NCBI RefSeq assembly: GCF_035594125.1
Contig: NC_087156.1
Location: 12,668,806 to 12,732,805, forward strand
DNA length: 64,000 nucleotides
Source: Scylla paramamosain
Lineage: Eukaryota; Arthropoda; Malacostraca; Decapoda; Portunidae
Reading direction: 5' to 3'
Shown: positions 14,287 to 26,553 of the stretch, piece after piece
Layout of the letters: each line of letters starts with the position of its first letter
Position numbering within the stretch: the first letter of the stretch is position 1
Notes under the pieces: model-generated
What the model saw: only the letters and a program-made list of their open reading frames with translations
The model's database searches: none
Told to the model about the DNA's origin: nothing
Position numbers and translations under genes: made by a program

Positions 14287-14372
14287 GGTACCGAAATAGA
14301 AAAAAAGGTACAAGGTACAAGTTACGAAATAGAAAAAGGTACATAGGTACAAGAAATAGAAAACATTACCAA
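14287..14372 (+). repeat. Deletion scar with templated filler between modules M5 and M9
   Basis: GGTACCGA of module M5 runs straight into GAAATAGAAA, which belongs just before module M9. GAAATAGA occurs three times (14,293, 14,325, 14,353), separated by fragments of GGTACAAG and GTACATAGGTAC. About 0.3 kb of the normal unit is missing. The equivalent units near 30,856 (mirror) and 58,912 are intact, so the event is private to array A. Confidence 0.8.
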
Positions 14373-17300
14373 AAAGGTATATTTTGAGTGTTTTTGAGCT
14401 TGAACATTACCTACAAAAAACTCGAAAAATTGATGCAAAGCACTCTATATTTGAAAACAAAAGGACTTTGCAAGAAAAAGTGTATAATGACTTTTTTTTT
14501 AAAGTTCAAAAAGAACCAAAAAGGGAAAAAACACAAAAACTCATGTATATGGAGAAGGTTCCTAGACACGAAAATGCTGAAACTTATGAATAACACCCCC
14601 AAATTGCATGCGAAACCACCTTTATGTGAGAAAAAAATGACATTACGAGAAAAGTGTCTTTTAAGTGTTTTTGAGCGTGATAGGCATTTGTCAAACACTA
14701 AAAAGTAGAGCAATTATATTACATTGGAATAACACGAATTTATACCAAAAACTTGCCCTTAAGTGTTTTTCATGTCCTTATACTACCAAACCGCTCAGAA
14801 ATACGCATACAAAACAAACTTTATGGAGAAACAGAACACCATTACCAAAAACATGCTATTTTTGAGTGTTTTTGATCATGTTTATCCCATAAAAATAACC
14901 AATTACATGCAAAAAACATTATGTTTGGGAAACAAAAGGACATTACGAGAAACGTGTATTAGGAGTGTTTTTAAGTTCCTTAAGTACGAAAAAAGCTAAA
15001 ACCCACAAATAACACTCTTTATTTTAAAAAAAATAAAAAATAAAAATATATAAAAAAAAAAATAGGAATTTTTTTTTGTTATTAAACTATTCATAGGTAC
15101 CGAGATGCCAAAATTCTGGGAAAATTCAGGGCAATCATAAAATAAAAAAAATATTATCAAAAAGTTAATTTCCGGTTTTTTTTCGGACTGTTATGTACCA
15201 AACCTTAAAGTGCTTGCAAAGACTCCTATATGTGGGGAAATTAAAACGACCTTACCAGAAATATGTGTTTTGAGTGTTTTTAGCATGTTAGGCACCAAAA
15301 CAATAAATAATAAGGAGCTCACTCTATATGGGAATTTAAAAAAAGCTACTGACAACGTGTCTTCTCAGTGTTTTACGTAGAAAAACGCTGAGACAGATTA
15401 ACAACCAATATCAAGAAATAGAAAAACGTTAATAAAAAGATATATTTTGAGTGTTTTTGAGCATGTTACCTACAAAAAACGCGAAAATGGTTCTACTTCC
15501 TCTATATTGGGAAAAAAAGGACATTTCAAGAAAAGTGTATACGGCATGAGTGTTTTATAGTTGAAAAGAACCACGAGGCAAAAAACGCAAAATCTCGTGT
15601 ATATGGAGAGGTTTACTAGATACAAAAATGCTAAAACTCATGTATAACACTCCTAATTGAGAAACAGAACGAAAGCCTTAATAAATACGTGTATTTTGGA
15701 GTGCTTCTCACTTTCTTAGTTAGCAAAACCCCAAATTGCATTGCAAAAATAGGTTTGTTGGAAAAAAAGACTATCTGAAATTTTGAGTGTTTTTGAGCGT
15801 TATAGAAAATAAAGCACTAAAAAGGAGGGCAATCATATTACATTGGAATAAAACGAATTTTTACCAAGAACTTGCATTTATGTGTTTTTGAGCTCCTTAT
15901 ATACCAAAACACTAAAACGCATGCAAAACACTCTTTATGGTTGAAACAGAATAACATTACCAAAAACATGTATTTTGAGTATTTTTGAGTCATGTTACCA
16001 ATAAAAACAGCTTAAATAAAAATGCCGAAAAGGCACTATTTTTGGGAAACGAAAGGAGATTACGAGAAAACGAGTATTATGGGTGTTTTTAAGTTCATTA
16101 ATTGTAAAAAGCTAAAAGCCACAAATAACACTGTTTATTGAGAAACGATAAGTAAATAAAAAAAAAAAATACAGTATTTTTTTTTTTCTTTCTTATTGAA
16201 TACTACAGTAGTAACGAAATGTAAAATTTTCAGACAAATTTCAAAAATTGTCTATGAAATAAGAAACATTATCAAAAAAGTTAAATATAGCTTTTTTTTT
16301 TTTCCGATTATTATAACTTGCCAAACCAATAAAGTGCATGCAAAGCCACCTATAAGGGGAAAATTAAACGTCTTTGCCAGAAAATCTTGGTCATATGGAG
16401 GTGTTTTTCAGCATGTTAAGGAACCATTACAATAAATAACATGGAAGTCAATCTATGTAGGAATCCAAAACAAAATTACTAAAAACGTGTACACTTTTTT
16501 CGCGTGTTTACGGAGAGAAAACGCTAAAACGGATGTAGCCAACCAATATGAAGAAATAAAAAATAACATTGCCAAAAAGGTATATTTTAAGTACTTTTGA
16601 TAAAACGGCTATTACCTACAAAAAAACGCAAAAATGGATGAAAAAGTACTCTATATTGGGAAGCAAAAGGACATTTGAGAAACAGTTTATAATGAGTGTT
16701 TTATAGTTTTCACAAGAACTACAAACCAAAAACTACAAAAACTCGTGTATATTGAGAAATTTCTTACATTCCAAAATGCTGAAACTCCTTGGAACAGCAC
16801 TGTTAAGTGAAAAACATGAACAATCTTACAAAATGCGTGTGGAGTGCTTTTTCACATCCTTAGTTACCAAAACCCCAAAATATCATGCAAAAACCAGCTT
16901 TTTCTGGGAAAAAAAACGACATTACCAGAAAAATGTCTTTTGGGTGTTTTTTGAGCGTAAGTTAGGTAATAAAGCACTAAAAAGCAGGGTAATCACATTA
17001 CATTAGAATAAAACCGATTTTTAAAAAGAACTTACCTTTAAGAGTAATTTTGAACTTCTTATATACTAAAACACACAAACGCATGCAAAATACGCTTGAT
17101 AGTGAAACAGAATAACATTACCAAAAACGTGTATTTTGAGTGTTTTTGACTGGCATGTTACCAATAATAACGCTTAAATATATGCAAAGAACATGGTATT
17201 TTTGGGAAATGAAAGGACATTGCGAAAAGCATTTGATATTAATATGGGTGTTTTTAAGTTCATTAAGTACGAAAAAGCTAAAAGCCACAAATATACATTC

Positions 17301-18450
17301 CTCTTTATTGAGAAAAAAAAAAAAAAAATGCGATTTTTTTTTTTCAATTTTTATTCATCTTCACAGGTAACGTAAAGAGGTGCCAAAATTCAGGCAAAAG
17401 TTCAGGAAATTGTATGAAATAAGGGCATTCTCAAAAAAGTTAAATTTAACTTTTTTTTCGAAGCTGTCATGTATAAAACACCTAAAGTGCATGCAAAAGC
17501 CACCTATATGGGGAAATTGAAACGTCTTTGCCAGAAAACTGTCTTATGACGGTGTTTTTAAGCATGTTAGGAACCAACATGATAAAACTAAAAGGTAAAG
17601 TCAATCTATATGGGAAAACAAAACAAGAGTACTGAAAACGTGTCTTTTCGCGTGTTTTACGTACAAAACGGGCTAAAACGGATGCAAACTAACCAAAATG
17701 AATGAAATAGAATCAACATTACAAAAAAGGTATATTTTAGAGTGTTATTGAAATTGTTACCTACAAAAAACGCGAAAATGAATGAAAAGCACTCTGTATT
17801 AAGAAACAAAAGGCACCAAAAAGCATGTGCACCAAAACGATAAATAATATGAGTCACTCTATATGGAAATTCAAAACAAAATTCCTGAAAACGTGTCTTT
17901 TAAAAGATTTACGTAGAAATACGCTAAAACGGAGGCACACCAACCAATATGAAGAAATAGAATAACATTACCAAAAAGTATATTTTGTGTGTTTTTGAGC
18001 TTGTTACATGAAAAGAAACTCGAAAATGGATGCAAAGCACTCTATATAAGGAAAAAAAAGGACCACGTTAATGAGAAACGTGTGCAATGAGTGTTTCTGT
18101 AATTCTGCCAGAAATCACAAGTGCAAAAAAGCAAAAACTCGACTGTATGGAGAAGTTTCTGCAAGATACCAAAATACTGAAACTTCATGAATAACTGCTC
18201 TTAATCAAGAACAGAACAACCTTTACTAATTGCGTGTATTTTGAAAGTTTTTTGGCACGGAACATAAACCCCCCAAAATTCCATGCCTTGAAACTAACTT
18301 TATGTGGGAAAAAAGTGACATTACCGAAAAAGCGTCTGAGTGTTTTTTGAGCGTGTTAGGCGTAAAGCACTAAAAAGCAGAGCAATCTACATTACATGGG
18401 AATAAAACCAACTTTTTACGAAGAACTTGCCTTATAGTGTTTTTTTGACA

Positions 18451-18769
18451 CGCACATTTATTAAATGTTACTCTCAAGTTTCTCTATTAAAAGAGTTATT
18501 CATGAGTTTCAGGATTTTTACGAGTTTTTGCGTTTTTTGCCTTGTGGATTTTTTTGAATTATAAAACATTCGTTATACATTTTTCTCGCAATGTGTTTCT
18601 ACGTAAAACATCTGAGAAGACACGTTTTCAGTAATTTTCTTTTGGAATCCCAAATAGAGTGAGTTCCTTATTATTTATGCTTTTGGTGCCTAACATACTG
18701 CAAAAAAACACTCCAAAGACAAATTTCTGGTAACATCTTTTAATTTCCTCCTTATGGGAGGCTTTGCAT
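18451..18769 (-). repeat. Recurrent ~0.31-kb inverted module, array A copy
   Basis: Orientation flips after TTTTTTTGACAC and flips back at GGCTTTGCATGTCTTTTCAG. Inside is an internal shortcut from AATGT directly to GTTTCTACGTAAAAC, skipping the expected monomers. Breakpoints and shortcut are the same in the copies at 26,246-26,553 (opposite orientation) and 63,301-63,609, so all three derive from one inversion event. Confidence 0.88.
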
Positions 18770-21700
18770 GTCTTTTCAGTGTTTTTGAGCGTGTTACGCA
18801 ATGGCACTAAAAACCAGGGCAATCACATTACATGGGAATTAAAACCACATTTTACCAAGAATTGGCCTTTAAGTGTTTTTGGGCTCCTTGCATACCGACA
18901 ACGCTAAAACGCATGCAAAATACATTTTATGGAAAAACAGAATAACATTACAAAATCACATGTATTTTGAGTGTTTTTGATCATGTTATCTAAAAAAAAC
19001 GCTTAAATATATGCCCAGAACCTTATGTTTGGGAAACGAAAGAACCATTTTGAGAAACGTGTATTATGAGTGATTTTTAAGTTCCTTCCAATTGCAAAAA
19101 ATGCTAAAACCCACAAATAACACTATTTAGAAAAAATATAAATAAATAAATAAAAAAAAAATTAAAAAAATGGGATTTTTTGTTTTTTGTTTTTCATATC
19201 TCATAGGTACCGAATTGCCAAAATTCTGCCAAAAATTCATAGAATTTGTGTGAAAAAAAAACATTATCATGAAAGTTAATTATAGCTTTTTTTTCTCGGA
19301 TTGTTAATATTTTTAAAACCTAAATTGCATTTAAAGCAACCTATAAAGGGAAGTTAAACGACACACTAGAAACCTGTCTTTCCGACAACTGTTTTTCAGC
19401 ATGTTAGGCACCAATACGATAAATAATATGAAAATCAGTCAATATGTGAATCCAAAAACAAATTTACTGAAAACGTGAAATCTCTTTCAGTGTTTTACGT
19501 AGAAAAACGCTAGAAGCGGATACAAAATCATCCTATATGAAGAAATAGAATATTACGAAAAAAATAGATTCTTTGAGTGTTTTTTGAACTTTGTTACCTA
19601 AAAAAAATGCAAAAATGGATGTAAACGCACTCTATATTAGGAAACAAAAAGGACATTACGAGAAACGTGCTATAATAAGTGTTTTATAGTTTTAAAAAAA
19701 CCACAAGGCAATAAACGCAAAAACTCGTGTATATAGAGAAATTTTTACATACCAAGGCGAAGTGAAATGCATGAATAACACTTTTATTCGATAAAGCACA
19801 ACTACCTTACCAAATTGTGTATTTTAAGTGTTTTTAACATTCTTATTTACAAAATATGCAAAAATACATGCGAAACTAGTTTCATTTGGGAAAAAAAATG
19901 ACATTACCAGAAAAGTGTCTTTTGAGTGTATTTGAGCGTGATATACAACATGAAAGCACTAAAAAAGCAGAACGATCACATTACATGAGAATAAATCCAA
20001 TTTGTACGAAGAATTTGCCTTTAAGTGTTTTTTTAACCCTTTATATACCAAACCGCTAAAACGCATGAAAAATAAACTTCATGGAGAAACAGAATAACAT
20101 TACCAAGCTACATGTATTTTGAGTGTTTTTGATCATGTTATCTATAAAAACGCTTAAGTACATGCAAAGAACATTATGTTTGGGAAACAAAAGGACAATA
20201 CGAGAAACGTGTATTATGAGTATATTTTTATAAGTTCCTCAAGTACCAGAAAGATTAAACTCACAAATAACGCTCTTTATTTAGAAAAAATAAAAAATAA
20301 AAAAAAATAAAAATAAATAGGATTTTTTTTTGTTACTCATCTCTCATAGGTACCAAGATGACAAAATTCTGGAAAAAATCAGGGCAATTATGTGATAAAA
20401 GAATATTACCAAAAAAGTTAATTTTAGCTTTTTTTAGTATACCAAACCCTAAAGTGCATACAAAGCCTCCTATATGAGGAAAATAAATCGACCTTATCAG
20501 AAATCTCTCTTTTTTGAGTGTTGTTCTTTCTTCAAAACTGAAACAATAAGTAACAAGGAACCTCACTCTATATAGGAATTCAAATAAAATTACTGAAAAC
20601 GTGTCTTCTCAGTTTTTTTTACGTAGAAAAACGTAACACGGATCCAAATACGACTAATAGTAACAAAATAGGGGCAAAAAACATTGCCAAAAAAGTATAT
20701 TTTGAGTGCTTTTGAGCTTGTTACCTATAAAAAAACAAAAATTGATGCAAAGCACTCTATAATGGGAAAAAAAAGGACATTGCATGAAAAGTGTATAATG
20801 GGTGTTTTATGGTTGAAAAGAACCATAAGACAAAAAAAAGCAAAAACTAGTGTATATAAAGAATTTTCATAGATATCCAAATACTGAAACTCATGAACAA
20901 CACTCTTAATTGAGTAAAACAGAAGAATCTTACTAAATGTGTGTATTTTGAGTGCTTTTCTACATTCTTGATTACCAAAACCCCAAATTGCATGCGAAAC
21001 CAGCTTTATGTGGGAAAAAAATGACATTACTAGAAAAATGTGCTTTTGAGTGTTTTGAGCGTGTTGAGCCAAAGACAAGCTGCTGAAAAGCGGCAAGCAC
21101 ATTTACATTGGAATAAAACCAATTTTTTAATAAGAACTTGACTTTAAGTGTTTTTGAGCTCATTATATACCAAAACACTAAAACGCATTTCTGCGAAATA
21201 CACTTTATATGGTGGAACATAATATTTTACCAGAAACATGTATTTTGAGTGTTTTTGATCATGCTTCTAATAAAAACGGCTTAAATGACATTACCAGAAA
21301 AATGTTTCTTAAAGTGTTTTTTGAGCGGTGATATGTCACAACGAAGCACTAAAAAACAGAAAAATCACATGCCAATTGTAAAACCAACTTTTACGAAGAA
21401 AATTGCCTTTAAGTGTTTTTTAACTCCTTACATATCAAAACGCTAAAATGCATGTAAAACACCCTTTATGGAGAAACAGAATAGCATTACCAAAAATATG
21501 TATTTTGAGTGTTTTTGATCACGTTTACTTATAGAAATGCTTAAAGTAGTTGAACCCTATGTTTGTATAAGAAAAAAACATTAAGAAAATCGTGAATTAT
21601 GAGTGTTTTTAAGTTCCTCCTAAGTACCAAAAAGCTAAAAAACACAAAAAATACTTTATAGAGAAAAAAATATATATTATTCCTCTTCTTAGGTATCGAG

Positions 21701-21850
21701 ATACGGAAATTCTGGAAAAATTCAGGGAAACAAAAAAAATCATTATATAAAAAATAATTTTGGGTTTTTTTCCTCTGACGTTATGTGCCAAACCCTGAAG
21801 TCCAAGGAAAGACACCTATATGGAAAAATTACTCTGCTTTTTACCTGAAA
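18770..21850 (+). repeat. Satellite array A, last block before palindrome centre
   Basis: M5 landmarks at 19,206, 20,349 and about 21,690. The monomers carry private variants, such as AACCATAAGAC and ACTAGTGTATATAAAGAA near 20,822-20,860, that reappear in mirror order in array B. The last recognisable monomer is module M6 (CCAAACCCTGAAGTCC, about 21,789), ending in TTACCTGAAAAAC. Confidence 0.9.
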
Positions 21851-21912
21851 AACATTAGAAAAAAAAATTGAAAACATTGAACATTAAAAAGAAAAACATT
21901 GAAAAAAAAAAT
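21851..21912. other. A-rich spacer at the centre of the large palindrome
   Basis: About 62 bp rich in A, built from irregular repeats of GAAAACATTGA and AAAAACATTGA. It separates a + monomer ending TTACCTGAAAAAC from the mirror monomer starting GAAGTTTCTGGTAAAA. Both flanks belong to the same module (CCAAACCCTGAAGT and its complement ACTTCAGGGTTTGG), so the fold-back occurs at the same point of the repeat on each side. Confidence 0.82.
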
Positions 21913-24900
21913 GAAGTTTCTGGTAAAATTAGGTAATTTTTCATATAGGTAACTTTGCATGCACTTCAGGGTTTGGCTACATAACACTGGAATAAAAGCT
22001 GAAATTGTTTTTTTATAATGATTTTTTTTTTTATTTCCATGAATTTTTCCAGAAATTTTGGTATCTCGGTACCTATGAAGATGAATAACAATTTTTTTTT
22101 TTTTTCTCTATAAAATTGTTATTTATGTGTTTAGCTTTTTGGTGCTTAAGAAACTTAAAGGCACTCACCTTACACGATTTTCTTAATGTTTTTTTTTTTC
22201 TTATATAAACGCGGGGTTCTTTAAACTAATATTTAAGCATTTTTATAAGAAACATGGGATTAAAACACTCAAAATACATATTTTTGAACATAATGTTATT
22301 CTGTTTCTCCCATAAAGGGTGTTTTTTTTACATGCGTTTCAACCGTTTTGGTATATAAGGAGCAAAAAAAAAAAACACTTAAAGACAAAAAGTTCTTCGT
22401 AAAAGTTGGTTTTATACCCAAATTATGTGATTTTTTCTACTTCTTTTTAGTGTATTTTTCTCTTTCACTTTAAAAACACTTTAAAACACATTTTTCTAGT
22501 AATGTATCATTTTAAGCGTTTTTACTAATGAAAATCTATAGTCAGAAATTTAGCATAGAAAATACATGTTTTTGAAAATAAATATTATTCTGTTTCACCA
22601 TAAAAGTGTATTTTGCATGCGTGTTTTAGTGTTTACAGTATATAAGGAGCTCAAAAACACTACCAAAGGCAACAAGTTCTTAATAAAAATCAGTTTTATC
22701 TCCAATGTAATGTGATTTTGGCCCTGCTTTTAGCACAAGTGTTTCTTTGCCTAACACGCTCAAAAACACTCCAAAGACATTTTTATTGTAGTGTCATTTT
22801 TTTTCCCACATAAAGCTGAGTTTCACATGCAATTTGGGATTTTGGTAACTAAGAATGTGAAAAGCATTCCAAAATACACACATTTAGTAAGATTCTTCTG
22901 TTTCTCAATTAAATAGTGTTGTTCATGAGTTTCAGTACATTTTTGTATCTATGAAAATTCTTCATATACACTAGTTTTAACCTTTTTTTTTTTTGTCTAG
23001 TATGGTTCTTTTAGAACCATAAAGACTTCATTATACACTTTTCATGCAATGTCCCTTTCTTTTCCATTATAGAAGTGCTTTTTTTGCATCAATTTTTCGT
23101 GTTTTTTATAGGGTAACAAGCTCAAAAACTCTCAAAATATACCTTTTATTGTAATGTTTTTCTATTTCTTTTTATATTATATTTAAATGCATATGTGTTA
23201 GCGTTTTTCTACATAAATACTGAGAAGACACGTATAAACAATTTTATTTTGAATTCCCATATAGAAATTGAGTTCCTTATTAATTATTGTTTGGGTGCCT
23301 AATATACTGAACAACACTCAAAAAGAGAGGAATTTCTGATAAGGTCATTTAATTTCCTCATATAGGAGGCTTTAGCATGGACTTTTTAGGGTTTGGAATA
23401 TAAAATAGTAAAAATTAAATTTTTTATTATTATTCTTTTTTATCATATAATTGCCTTGATTTTTTCTAGAATTTTGGCATTTCAGTACCAATGAAGATAA
23501 ATAAAAAAAAATAAAGAAATCCTATTTTTTTTATTTTTTATTTTTTTTATTTATTTTTTCTCAATAAAGAGTGTTATTTCTGGGATTTACTTCTTTTTTT
23601 GGTACTTACAGATTATTAAAAACACTCATAATATGGTCACGTTTCTCATAATGCCCTCTCGTTTTCCCAAACATAAGTTTACTTTGTATGTATTTAAACG
23701 TTTTTATAGATAACGTGATCAAAAACACTACAATAATACAAGGTTTTCATGTGTTATTCTGTTTCTCCATAAAAGTCATTTTTTGCAAGCGTTTTAGCAG
23801 TTTTTGGCATAAAAGGAGCCTGCTAAAAAAACACTATAAAGGAAAAAGTTCTTGAAAGTAAAATGTTTTTATTCCAATGTTATGTGATTGTCCTGCTTTT
23901 TGAGTGCGTTTTTTATTACTTATCACGCTGAAAAACATTCAAAAAGATACTTTTCTGGTAAAGTCATTTTTCTTCGAAACTGAAATTTTCAAAAACTTAA
24001 TTTATGGTTTTTGGTAACTCAAGAATGCTTGGAAAAGCACTCGAAAATCACGCATTTAGTAAGGTTGTTCTTGTTTCTCAGTTAAGAGTGTTATTCATGA
24101 GTTTCAACATTTTAGTGTCTAAGAAATCTCTCTATATACACGAGTTACTACGTTGTTTGCTTTGTGGATCTTACAGACTATAAAACACTCATTACACACT
24201 GTATGTAATGACCTTTTGTTTCCAAATATGAAATGCTTAACATCCAATTTCGCATTTTATGGTAGGTAAAAAGCTAAAAAACACTCAGAATGCCATTTTT
24301 GGTGCGTTCTTCTACCCCTTTTTATTAATGATTTGGTTTGCATCCGTTTTAACGTTTTTCTACATCATACAGTGAGAAGACACGTTTTTACTAACATTGT
24401 TTTGGATTCCCATATAGAGTGAGATCCTTATTATTTATCATTTTGGTGCCTAATACATGCTTTAAAAAACACACAAAACAAAGATTTCTGGTAAGGTCGT
24501 TAAATTTCCTCATATTGGAGAACTCTTGCATGTTTGGTACATAAGTCAAAAAAAAAAAAAAAGTTGAAATTAACTTTTTTTGATAATATTCTTTTACTCA
24601 CATAATTGCCCTGAATTTTTCCAGAAATTTGGCATCTCGGTACCTATGAAGATGAGATAACAAAAAAAAAAATCCTATTTATTTTATTTTTTATTTTTTA
24701 TTTTCTAATTAAAGAGTGTTATTTGTGAATTTTAGCTTTTTGGTACTTAAGGAACTTATAAAAACACTCATAATACACGTTTCTCATAATGTCCTTTTGT
24801 TTCGCAAAACATAATGTTCTTTGCATGTACATAAGCGTTTTTATAGATAACATGATCAAAAACACTCAAAAATACATGTTTTTGGTAATGTTATTCTGTT

Positions 24901-26245
24901 TCTCCATATAAAGTTTATTTTTTCATGCGTTTTAGTGGTTTTGTATATAAAGAGGTTAAAAAAACACTTAAAAGACTGGAATATTCAATACAAATTGGAT
25001 TTATTCTCATGTAATGTGATCGTTCTGCTTTTTTAGTGCTTTGTTGCATATCACGCTCAAAAACACTCCAAAAGACACTTACTTCTGGTAATGTCTATTT
25101 TTTTCCCAAATGAAGCTAGTTTCGCGTAATAATTTGGCATTTTTGTAACTAAGAATGTGAAAAACACTTAAAATTTAAAATTACACAATTTAGTGAGGTA
25201 GTTCTGTTTATCGATTAAAAGTGTTATTCATGCATTTCATCATTTTGGGATGTCAAAATTTTCTTTATATACACGAGTTTTTGCGTTTATTGCCTTTGTG
25301 GTTCTTCTAAAACTATAAAACACTCATTATACACGTTTCTCGTAATGTCTTCCTTTTTTGTTTCCTAATCTAGAGTGCTTTACATCCATTTTAGCATTTT
25401 TTGTAGACCGAAGCTCCACAAACACTCCAAAAAAAATATCTTTTTGGTAATGTTATTCTATTTTCTTCATATAGGATGGTTTGTATCCGCTTTAGCGTTT
25501 TTCTGCGTAAAACACTGAAAACACACGTTTTCAGTAATTTTGTTTTGGATTCACATATTGACTTGATTTTCATATTATTTATCGTATTGGTGTACAACAT
25601 GCTGAAAACATTATGAAAACACAGGTTTCCTGGTAAAGTCGTTTGCTTCCCTATATAGGTGGCTTTGCATGCACTTTTAGGTTTTGGTATATAACAATGA
25701 GAAAAAAAAACTATAGTTAACTTTTCATGAAAATGTTCTTTTTTTCACATAAATTCTCTAAATTTTGGTGAGAATTTTGGCAATTCGGTTTTTATGAAGA
25801 TGAAAAACAAAAACAACAAAAAAAATTTCCCCATTTTTTTATTTAATTTTTTTATTTATTTATTTTTTTTCTAAAGAGTGTTATTTGTGGGTTTTAGGGC
25901 TTTTTTTGGTACTGGAAAAGGGCTTAACAAATCATTCATAATACACGTTTCTCTCGTAATGTTCTTTCGTTTCCAAACTGTAAGGTTCTTTCCATGTATT
26001 TAGCCCGTTTTTTTTTAGATAACATGACCAAAAACACTCAAAATACATGTATTTAACTAATATTATTCTGTTTCTCCATAAAATGTATTTTTGCGTGCAT
26101 TTTAGCGTTTTTTGGTATCATGGGACATCAAAAACACTTAAAGGCCAGTTCTTGAAGCAAAATTTGGATTTATTCCCATGCAATGTGATTGCCCTGGCTT
26201 TTAGTGCTTTATTGCGTAACACGCTCAAAAACACTGAAAAGACAT
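21913..26245 (-). repeat. Satellite array B, block nearest the palindrome centre
   Basis: Minus-orientation higher-order units with M5 landmarks at about 22,069, 23,488, 24,643 and 25,789. Pairing with array A: 22,069 with 21,690, 23,488 with 20,349, 25,789 with 19,206. The unit at 24,643 has no partner, so array B has one more 1.1-kb unit than array A here. Numerous small insertions, as in array A. No gene. Confidence 0.9.
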
Positions 26246-26553
26246 GCAAAGCCTACCATATGAGGAAATTAAAGACGTTGCCAGAAATCTGTCTTTTTAG
26301 TGTTTTTCAGCATGTTTGGCACCAAAACGACAAAATAATAAGAAACTCACTTTATTTGGGAATCCAAAAGAAAATTATTGAAAACGTGTCTTCTCAGTGT
26401 TTTACGTAGAAAACATTGCGATAAAAATGCATGGCCGATGTTTTATAATTCAAAAAATCCTGAAGGCAAAAAACGCAAAAACTGGTGTAAATGCTGAAAC
26501 TCATGAATAATACTCATGAGTGAGAAACAGAGCAACCTTTTTTTAAATGCATG
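26246..26553 (+). repeat. Recurrent ~0.31-kb inverted module, array B copy
   Basis: Within minus-strand satellite, sequence turns to + at GACATGCAAAGCC and back at AAATGCATGTCAAAAAC. It is the reverse complement of the modules at 18,451-18,769 and 63,301-63,609, including the internal shortcut into the TACGTAGAAAAC monomer. Confidence 0.86.

Larger units (their letters stand above)
3873..18450 (+). repeat. Satellite array A, main block
   Basis: About thirteen higher-order units in + orientation. M5 landmarks lie at about 4,944, 6,094, 7,559, 8,694, 9,819, 10,934, 12,069, 13,166, 14,287, 15,096, 16,200 and 17,366; those at 6,094, 8,694, 12,069, 16,200 and 17,366 have mutated landmark bases. 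Spacings are mostly 1.10-1.15 kb, with exceptions of 1,465 bp (6,094 to 7,559) and 809 bp (14,287 to 15,096, caused by a deletion). Many extra 1-8 bp insertions disturb the monomers, far more than in array D. From about 7.6 kb onward it is matched in mirror order by array B, and about 8.0-18.4 kb corresponds directly to about 54.9-63.3 kb. No coding region is supported in this 14.6-kb stretch. Confidence 0.92.

Noticed and set aside
20725..21102. 125-residue open frame on the minus strand, the longest in satellite
   Set aside because: It is a translation of ordinary monomers. Related peptides appear in many other units with different frame breaks, and nothing suggests splicing, start context or a domain.
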